A stretch of 11,767 nucleotides of DNA from the NCBI GenBank assembly GCA_014730235.1, contig WJIO01000165.1, forward strand, positions 1 to 11,767, given 5' to 3'. The notes beneath the pieces are model-generated. The model searched no databases. It saw only the letters and a list, made by a program, of their open reading frames with translations, and was not told the DNA's origin. The stretch comes from Candidatus Poribacteria bacterium. GTDB lineage: Bacteria; Poribacteria; DTPJ01; WJIO01. The translations under genes were made by a program, and so were the position numbers. This document shows, piece after piece, positions 6,788-11,767 of this stretch; within the stretch, counting starts at the first letter, position 1; each line of letters opens with the position of its first letter.

Positions 6788-7400
6788 ATGTATAAAAGAT
6801 ATGTGATTTATTTTTCTATAATATGCTTCACCTTTCTGTTTCTTTGTCCTAAAAGCTTTTCTGCAGAAACAATAACTGTAGAGAACATTGAAGTTGCCAG
6901 CGGCAGAGCCTATGTTGTTCCAGAAGCAGGTATTGATGTTGGAACAAAGTATTATATTGATCGTGACTATGTTGTTAATCTTCTGCCCGAAGAGCTTATA
7001 GGTGCAACCTTTATTATGACTGGAAATGACGACAAGAATTCAGTTGGTGAGGATTTTCTTACATTTACCGTTGATATTCCTACCAAAGTCTGGTTAGCTC
7101 GCGATAGTCGGGGTGATGAAGGCAAAGCAGGTCAGATACCCGAATGGCTTTCAGAAGATATGGGATGGGAAAGACACGAAGATTTAAAGATCGAAGTAAC
7201 TGATGGAAATATGGGCTTTTTTATCCTGTATAGTAAAGATTTTGAAAAGGGTGATATAGTTCTTGGCGGCAATGCTGACCCCACCATCAAACGGTCAGGG
7301 GAGCCAATATCTTGTTATCCTTACACCCAGTGAACTACTGAAAGCTGTTGAATATACAGGAAAAGCAGCTACGACCTGGGCTGAATTAAGGTCTAAATAA
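6788..7400 (+). pseudogene. Secreted domain protein of unknown function, frameshifted near its C-terminus
   Basis: I choose ATG at 6788, after AAGGTG at 6777-6782, over the upstream in-frame ATG at 6695, which would start inside the stem-loop and before the signal peptide. Residues 1-25 are a signal peptide (ending KSFSAE). The mature region contains KYYIDRDYVVNLLPEEL, ATFIMTGNDDKNS, FLTFTVDIPTKVWLARDSR, QIPEWLS, FFILYSKDFEKGDIVLGGNAD. As I recall, this domain recurs in secreted proteins of environmental bacteria, often as a C-terminal module; I know of no function. The frame as read stops at 7331-7333. Dropping one C from the CCCC at 7279-7282 gives PPSNGQGSQYLVILTPSEL and ends in AVEYTGKAATTWAELRSK at 7400, matching the motif on the two upstream proteins. 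So the gene is either recently frameshifted or affected by a homopolymer base-call error. Confidence 0.7.
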
Positions 7401-7407
7401 ATAATAC

Positions 7408-7415
7408 AAGGAGGT
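7408..7415 (+). other. Orphan Shine-Dalgarno sequence upstream of the sugar kinase
   Basis: AAGGAGGT lies 8 bases after the restored stop of the frameshifted gene, but no ATG, GTG or TTG frame of any length follows it. The kinase start is 80 bases further on and has no clear ribosome site of its own. Confidence 0.3.
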
Positions 7416-7495
7416 ATAATTAGTAGAATAGTTAATTTATTATAATTGATCCTGAAAACTGATTTATAACCTTAACGAATAGTTGATATAATTAA

Positions 7496-8404
7496 ATGAG
7501 TAAATTTGATGTTATCGGTGTTGGTCTTTCAGCAATGGATTATCTGGGTATAGTGGATGAATATCCACCTCCGGCGGATGTCAAGATATGTATGTCTGAA
7601 TTTACAAAACAGGGTGGAGGTCCTGTTGCCACAGCTCTTGTGGCCCTATCCCGTCTGGGTATAAAAACTGCTTTTGTGGGAAAGATGGGGGATGATGAAT
7701 CTGGTGTTTTTATGCTGAAATCCCTTAAGGATGAAGGTGTTGACGTGTCTCATGTAGTTATTGAAAAAGGAGCATCTTCCCCCCCTGCATTTATTGTGGT
7801 AGACAGAAACAGCGGCAGCCGCAATATTTTCTGGAGTGAGTCGAATATTTCACCCCTTCAACCCTCTGAAATCAGCCATGATTTCATAAAATCATGCCGT
7901 ATTTTGCATCTGGATGGTCTTCAGATGCAAGCCGGTATAGAAGCGGCGAAAGTAGCAAGAGAAGCAGGTATAACCGTTATACTGGATGGTGATACAATAA
8001 GGCCCGGAATTGATGAAATGATTTCTTTAACTGACGTGATTGTCGCATCATACAATTTCGCTGTTAATTTCACCGGTGAATCCAGCTTAAAAGAAGCTAT
8101 GATAAAATTAAATTCAATGGGGCCAAAAACGGTCGGAGTTACATTGGGTGAAAAGGGGTGTATTTTCCTGGAAAATGGCAATGAAATAAGTATTCCGGCC
8201 TTTCCTGTGGAAATAGTAGACACTACAGGAGCGGGGGACGTATTTCATGGGGCTTTTATATATGGCTTGCTTCAGGAATGGCCACTGGATAAAATTGCTG
8301 AATTTTCCAACGCCGTATCAGCTATTAAATGCCGTAAACTGGGAGGCCGGGCAGGCATACCCTCACTGAATGAAGTAAAGATTTTTTTGGGTTGGAATTG
8401 GTAA
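7496..8404 (+). CDS. PfkB-family carbohydrate kinase (ribokinase-like)
   Basis: The protein has 302 residues, normal for the family. The start at ATG 7496 is fixed by an in-frame TAA directly upstream (7493-7495) and by the family-like beginning FDVIGVGLSAMDYL. No good ribosome site precedes it. The substrate-binding signature is at residues 40-55 (GGGPVATALVALSRLG), and VGKMGDDESG follows at 62-70. The ATP-site and anion-hole signature DTTGAGDVFHGAF spans 242-254, with Asp248 as the expected catalytic base. These enzymes phosphorylate the hydroxyl of a sugar or nucleoside using ATP in the cytoplasm. The residues seen do not reveal the substrate; ribose, fructose, ketodeoxygluconate and adenosine are all possible in the family. 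It follows the secreted cluster on the same strand by 95 bases and ends 16 bases from the stop of the convergent ATPase gene. A functional link to the secreted proteins is possible but unproven. Confidence 0.9.
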   Translation: MSKFDVIGVGLSAMDYLGIVDEYPPPADVKICMSEFTKQGGGPVATALVALSRLGIKTAFVGKMGDDESGVFMLKSLKDEGVDVSHVVIEKGASSPPAFIVVDRNSGSRNIFWSESNISPLQPSEISHDFIKSCRILHLDGLQMQAGIEAAKVAREAGITVILDGDTIRPGIDEMISLTDVIVASYNFAVNFTGESSLKEAMIKLNSMGPKTVGVTLGEKGCIFLENGNEISIPAFPVEIVDTTGAGDVFHGAFIYGLLQEWPLDKIAEFSNAVSAIKCRKLGGRAGIPSLNEVKIFLGWNW

Positions 8405-8420
8405 TAATATATGTATCCTT

Positions 8421-10133
8421 TTAATGATCTGAAGTTGCTCTGAAGGCTTCTTCCAATGAAGTAATGCCATCAATAACCTTATCAAGGGCTGCTTGTCTCA
8501 GGGTTCTCATACCATTTCTTATCGCGACTTGCTGGATTGTTTTCACATCTTTAAGGGATGAAGTAAGTTCCCGGATTTCATCATCCATAAACATAACTTC
8601 ATAGACTCCTGTTCTTCCTTTATATCCTTTATCATCGCAAATACTGCATCCATTTTTTTCATAAAAAGTATAATCTTTTTTTGGAAGCTTCAGTCTATCC
8701 AAAACTTCCCGGGAAGGTTTATAAGGTTTTTTACAGTTAGGACAAAGCTTTCTCACCAGACGCTGGGCTATGACGCAGGTAACGGATGCAGATATAAGAA
8801 ATGGCTGGACATCAAGGTCAAGGAGTCTTGATATTGCGCTGGGTGCGTTATTGGTGTGCAAAGTGCTAAAGACTAAATGCCCTGTAAGGGCAGCTTCTAC
8901 AGCCAGTTCTGCTGTTTCAAAATCTCGAATTTCTCCCACCATTATTATGTCCGGATCCTGACGCAGTATAGATCTTAAAACCGAAGGAAAAGTACGACCT
9001 GCTTTGTGGTTAATTTCAACCTGATTAAGGCCTGATATCAGGTATTCTACAGGGTCTTCTATGGTGATTATGTTTACATCGGTTTTATTTATGCGGTTCA
9101 GGGATGCGTAAAGGGTTGATGTTTTACCGCTTCCTGTAGGACCTGTAACCAGTATCATACCATAGGGACTTTCTATGCTCTCTATGTATTTATCCTGTAC
9201 GTCTTTTGGCATACCCAGTTGTTCAAGTCCCAGAGATGTGGTTGATTCGTCGGCAATACGCATGACGATTTTTTCGCCAAAAGCTGTGGGCAGAGATGAT
9301 ACTCTAAGATTTACATTTCCATTATCTGTCCTTATTTTAAGCCTTCCATCCTGGGGAACACGCCTTTCAGCGATGTCCATGTTGGACATAATTTTTATAC
9401 GGGATACAACGGCTGCATGAAGTTGTTTCGGGGGAGAGTCCACTTCATGAAGTATACCGTCAACCCGAAATCTTATTCTTAGTCTATCCTGGTATACCTC
9501 AATATGCACATCGCTGGCTTCTTCATCAATGGCCTGTCTTATAATCAGGTCTACAAGACCAATAACAGGCGCATCTTCAGCAAGGCGTTCAAGACTTGCC
9601 AGGTCGCTTATCTCTGTATCTATGCTCTCATCCTGAATTGTTTGAAGTTCTTCCCCTGGTTTAACTTTCTTAAGGTATTCGCTTACTGATTCCCTGGAGG
9701 ATTTATATTTGAGCTTGATGGAATTTTCTATTTCCTCCTTGCTGCTGATCATGGGAATGACATGCAGATTAGTGCGTTTTTCAACTTCATCAATGGCATC
9801 AATATCCAGAGGGTTAGCCATTGCCACAGTGATTATATCACCATGTTGGGATACAGGGATTAATTTATGTTTGGAAACCAGGTCCATGGGTACAAGATCG
9901 ATTACTGAGTCAGGGATTTTCAGTGTGCTTACATGTATGGGAACTGTCTCAAGGGCTAAAGCACGATAGCTCAACATATTTTCAGATTCAACAAATCCAT
10001 TGTTTACCAGAATATCTTCAAGCTTTCCGCCATCCTGTTCGCGGATTTTTTGAGATTCTGCTATATCATCTTCACTTATGACTTGATCTTTTTTTAATAG
10101 ATCAATTAATGTTGTGCTAAATCCCCTGCGCAT
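8421..10133 (-). CDS. pilB: Type IV pilus / type II secretion assembly ATPase (PilB/GspE family)
   Basis: The protein has 570 residues. An N-terminal MshEN/GspE-N-type region (about 1-160, with LEDILVNNGFV and the PMDLVSKHKLIPV, VAMANPLD blocks) precedes the hexameric ATPase core. The core has Walker A GPTGSGKT (331-338), the Asp box IITIEDPVEY (355-364), Walker B IIMVGEIRD (396-404), the His box HLVFSTLHTNN (419-429), and a four-cysteine zinc site at Cys464, 467, 496 and 499. All key residues are present, so the enzyme should be active in powering pilus extension or pseudopilus assembly at the inner membrane. Length and N-terminal domain favour PilB over GspE, but no pilC, pilT or gsp gene lies in the window to settle it. 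The start is ATG 10133, with AGGA 11 bases upstream (long spacing). A tight palindromic repeat region lies just upstream. Confidence 0.93.
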   Translation of the reverse strand: MRRGFSTTLIDLLKKDQVISEDDIAESQKIREQDGGKLEDILVNNGFVESENMLSYRALALETVPIHVSTLKIPDSVIDLVPMDLVSKHKLIPVSQHGDIITVAMANPLDIDAIDEVEKRTNLHVIPMISSKEEIENSIKLKYKSSRESVSEYLKKVKPGEELQTIQDESIDTEISDLASLERLAEDAPVIGLVDLIIRQAIDEEASDVHIEVYQDRLRIRFRVDGILHEVDSPPKQLHAAVVSRIKIMSNMDIAERRVPQDGRLKIRTDNGNVNLRVSSLPTAFGEKIVMRIADESTTSLGLEQLGMPKDVQDKYIESIESPYGMILVTGPTGSGKTSTLYASLNRINKTDVNIITIEDPVEYLISGLNQVEINHKAGRTFPSVLRSILRQDPDIIMVGEIRDFETAELAVEAALTGHLVFSTLHTNNAPSAISRLLDLDVQPFLISASVTCVIAQRLVRKLCPNCKKPYKPSREVLDRLKLPKKDYTFYEKNGCSICDDKGYKGRTGVYEVMFMDDEIRELTSSLKDVKTIQQVAIRNGMRTLRQAALDKVIDGITSLEEAFRATSDH

Positions 10134-10153
10134 TAGTCATTTTTTCCTGTAAA

Positions 10154-10244
10154 GTAATCGTTAAAAAATGGATATAATTTAGTTGTCATTTAACATCATT
10201 ATAAAGATATTTTCTAAACACATTTTTCATTTTTTAACGATTAC
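10154..10244. repeat. 91-bp element bounded by a perfect 17-bp inverted repeat
   Basis: GTAATCGTTAAAAAATG at 10154-10170 is repeated exactly, inverted, at 10228-10244, enclosing 57 bases of AT-rich DNA with no ORF. It starts 21 bases upstream of the PilB/GspE start codon and encloses a possible promoter -10 for that gene. The same 17-mer, with small changes, bounds the element at 10337-10494. Confidence 0.75.
10198..10226 (-). promoter_or_regulatory. Possible promoter for the PilB/GspE gene inside the inverted repeat
   Basis: On the minus strand a perfect TATAAT occurs at 10198-10203, about 65 bases before the ATPase start. The -35 position (around 10221-10226) reads AAAATG and is poor, so activation or another sigma factor would be needed, or the match is chance in AT-rich DNA. 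Confidence 0.25.
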
Positions 10245-10267
10245 GTAAATAATAAATTAAGCAATTA

Positions 10268-10319
10268 AGGCACGAGGAAAATAAGAGTCGGATAAATATT
10301 TTTTATTTTCGTCGTGCCT
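10268..10319. terminator. Strong stem-loop, candidate terminator or palindromic repeat
   Basis: AGGCACGAGGAAAATAA (10268-10284) pairs with TTATTTTCGTCGTGCCT (10303-10319), 16 of 17 positions, around an 18-base AT-rich loop. It lies downstream of the DUF4097-like gene and upstream of the PilB/GspE gene, both on the minus strand, where it could separate the two transcripts. The minus-strand sequence after the stem (TTAATTGCTTAATTT) is only weakly T-rich. Confidence 0.5.
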
Positions 10320-10336
10320 CATATATTTCATTTGGT

Positions 10337-10494
10337 GTAATTGTTAAAAAATGAATGGCTTTTCCGGGTTTAGTGTAATAAAGATAAGAAACTTCTTTAT
10401 GCTGTCATCTCTGCTTTTGCAGGAATGATAAGTTGAGAAAATTTTCAAATTATTACCACACCAAACTCGGAAGAACCTTATTTTCAACGATTAC
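10337..10494. repeat. 158-bp palindromic MITE-like element, copy B (inverted relative to copy A)
   Basis: The core at 10357-10477 matches the reverse complement of the 4595-4714 element along its whole length, with scattered substitutions. It includes the outer TTCCGGGTTTAGTGT end, the AAAGATAAGAAACTTCTTTA arm and the central CTGC...GCAGGAATG. Here the inverted repeat extends further out: GTAATTGTTAAAAAATG on the left (10337-10353) and, inverted, GTAATCGTTGAAAATAA on the right (10478-10494). These outer ends are variants of the 17-mer bounding 10154-10244. No transposase is nearby. Confidence 0.75.
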
Positions 10495-10518
10495 TTAGTA
10501 TATATTTTTTGTGTCTGA

Positions 10519-11676
10519 TTAACCCATAGAGGGTGAAGATATAGAACGTTTCCATGTTTCCTGTATATATATCCTGCCTCCCCGGGTTGATAGATTTATA
10601 GACGCTCCACCTTCTTTTAATATACCATGAAGTTTGTTTTCTGAGCGTCCCAAAAGCTTTTGCCAAGGTAAAGCAACTGGTGCAATCTGACCCCCATTGG
10701 TTGCTTCCGCTATTAATTCTCCTGAGAGATCGCCATCCAGAAGCACGTTTATATCTCCAATTTCATTCATACATATAAAGTTACCGTTGGATACGGATGC
10801 AAGGTTTAGCCATATATCGCCTTCTTTGGATGATATATTAATGTTATCGGAATTTATATCCCTTATATCGCAGTTACCTTTATTGGCACTTATATCTATT
10901 GATCCATCAATACCAATAAGACGTGTGTCTCCACCATTCACTCTTATATTCAGTTCACCTTTTATTTGTTCGCATCCCAGGTCACCACTCTGGCAGTAAA
11001 TGTCCATATCAGCGGATACTTTGCTTAACCACATATCGCCCGGTTCAACTCTGGCTTTCATTCGGGATATGCCCTCTGGAACCCAGATCTGCATTTGACC
11101 TGTAGAACTAGCCACTCTTATGGTATTATCATCCTGCCCTATTCTTAGATCAAAAACCGCGCCATCAATTTTGAGATTGGGCTTATCCCATCCTCTTACG
11201 AAAAGGTCTCCCTGGTATGATACTATATCCAGATTATTTCCTTCGGATACATCAATTGAATGACTTATATATATAGGATGTTCAAAATTCTGCCACATCC
11301 ACTGCCAGCTTTCATCTTCCCAGGGCCACTGCCAACCTTGGCTTTCACCTTCTACCATACCGACCATCATCTCTGGTGCCCATTCCTGTAGTCTTTCTGC
11401 TAAGATAAGCTTTCTCTCTCTTCTGGTGGGAACATTAGAGAATTCAATAGTTTTTTCGGGTTCTATTTCTTCTTCTTTTTTCTCTTCTTTCCGAATAGGT
11501 TCAGGCACTTCTTCTTCTTCTTTTTCTTCTTCTACAACCTGAATTTCAGAAATGTCCTCCTTTACAGACTGGATTTCTTCTTCATCCAATTCCTGTCCCA
11601 AGTATTTTTCCGCTTCTTCAACTGATAGTTCACCCTGTTCGATTTTCTCCAGGATTGACAATCTATCTTTTTCCAT
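10519..11676 (-). CDS. Glu-rich DUF4097-like beta-solenoid protein with SHOCT-like N-terminus
   Basis: The protein has 385 residues from ATG 11676-11674, with GGGAGGAA upstream on the minus strand. Residues 5-26 (RLSILEKIEQGELSVEEAEKYL) match the short helical SHOCT-like motif found at the start of YvlB-type proteins. Residues 31-78 are a very acidic, probably disordered linker. Residues 115-128 hold six tryptophans in 14 positions. From about residue 135 to the end, short repeats of the type 'G-D-I-x-V/I-x-x-x-x-G' (YQGDLFV, PGDMWL, SGDLGC, KEGDIWLNL, EIGDINVLL, RGGRIYIQE) indicate a right-handed beta-solenoid of the DUF4097 'putative adhesin' kind. No signal peptide or membrane segment is seen, so it is probably cytoplasmic or membrane-associated; in Firmicutes related proteins act in envelope-stress responses. 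The gene starts 21 bases after the stop of a gene with a similar C-terminal end, so the two form an operon. Confidence 0.75.
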   Translation of the reverse strand: MEKDRLSILEKIEQGELSVEEAEKYLGQELDEEEIQSVKEDISEIQVVEEEKEEEEVPEPIRKEEKKEEEIEPEKTIEFSNVPTRRERKLILAERLQEWAPEMMVGMVEGESQGWQWPWEDESWQWMWQNFEHPIYISHSIDVSEGNNLDIVSYQGDLFVRGWDKPNLKIDGAVFDLRIGQDDNTIRVASSTGQMQIWVPEGISRMKARVEPGDMWLSKVSADMDIYCQSGDLGCEQIKGELNIRVNGGDTRLIGIDGSIDISANKGNCDIRDINSDNINISSKEGDIWLNLASVSNGNFICMNEIGDINVLLDGDLSGELIAEATNGGQIAPVALPWQKLLGRSENKLHGILKEGGASINLSTRGGRIYIQETWKRSISSPSMG

Positions 11677-11697
11677 CTTTAAACTTTCCTCCCGTTT

Positions 11698-11767
11698 TTA
11701 TAAGGATTTGACGTTGATACCGCCATCTGGAGCGACTAGCTCAACTCTTGCCCCGCCGCCATTTAAT
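11698..11767 (-). CDS. C-terminal end of a gene upstream of the DUF4097-like protein (rest outside window)
   Basis: On the minus strand an open frame enters from the right edge and ends at TAA (11700-11698), giving LNGGGARVELVAPDGGIN followed by VKSL. The GGARVELVAPDGGINV pattern resembles the end of its downstream neighbour (GGASINLSTRGGRIYIQE), which suggests another DUF4097-like beta-solenoid. It is too short for a firm call. The gap of 21 bases to the next start, containing that gene's ribosome site, implies co-transcription. Confidence 0.5.
   Translation of the reverse strand, partial: LNGGGARVELVAPDGGINVKSL

Noticed and set aside
7487-7492. Perfect TATAAT directly before the kinase ATG
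   Set aside because: It ends 3 bases before the start codon, so transcription would begin inside or after the ATG. It is probably chance in AT-rich DNA.
7921-8223. 100-codon minus-strand ORF inside the sugar kinase
   Set aside because: It is a shadow of the PfkB kinase, whose catalytic motifs are intact on the plus strand.
10117-10140. Tiny minus-strand frame MTNAQGI with AGGA at better spacing than the ATPase start
   Set aside because: It has seven codons, overlaps the PilB/GspE start out of frame and shows no sign of selection. It could be translationally coupled, but the evidence is too thin.
10697-10999. Plus-strand ORFs inside the DUF4097-like gene
   Set aside because: They are antisense to a gene with regular beta-solenoid repeats, and have no supporting features.

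Overview
This window looks like a chromosomal segment of an uncultured, diderm (Gram-negative type), moderately AT-rich bacterium. The evidence for an outer membrane is two predicted outer-membrane beta-barrel proteins, one tail fragment of a TonB-like protein, several Sec signal peptides and a PilB/GspE secretion ATPase. The C-terminal motif shared by three secreted proteins (A-V-E-x-x-x-K-x-x-x-x-W-G/A-x-I/L-K/R) reminds me of secreted proteins from Candidatus Poribacteria and related environmental lineages. That assignment is from memory, without a search, and is tentative.

Layout. 1-1991 (+): the end of a TonB/AgmX-like protein and a 560-residue beta-barrel protein, probably one operon. 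1998-4410 (-): a short tail-anchored protein with a duplicated RRxVWKGES motif, a small BAPKO_0422-like outer-membrane protein, and an MscS-type mechanosensitive channel behind a good sigma70-like promoter. 4411-4931: a non-coding stretch holding that promoter, a 120-bp inverted-repeat element and a candidate promoter for the next block. 4932-8404 (+): two tandem paralogous secreted proteins with a glutamine-amidotransferase-like fold, a third secreted protein interrupted near its end by an apparent one-base frameshift, then a PfkB-family sugar kinase. 8421-10133 (-): the PilB/GspE ATPase. 10134-10518: a 385-bp gene-free stretch packed with palindromic repeats. 10519-11767 (-): a Glu-rich, DUF4097-like beta-solenoid protein preceded by the last codons of a gene with a similar C-terminal end.

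The most interesting points are the secreted three-gene cluster with its common C-terminal motif, visible in the third gene only after restoring the reading frame; a small family of palindromic, MITE-like repeats with two full copies and one degenerate half copy; and four alternating copies of a 17-mer end sequence upstream of the PilB/GspE gene. No rRNA, tRNA, CRISPR array or transposase was seen.
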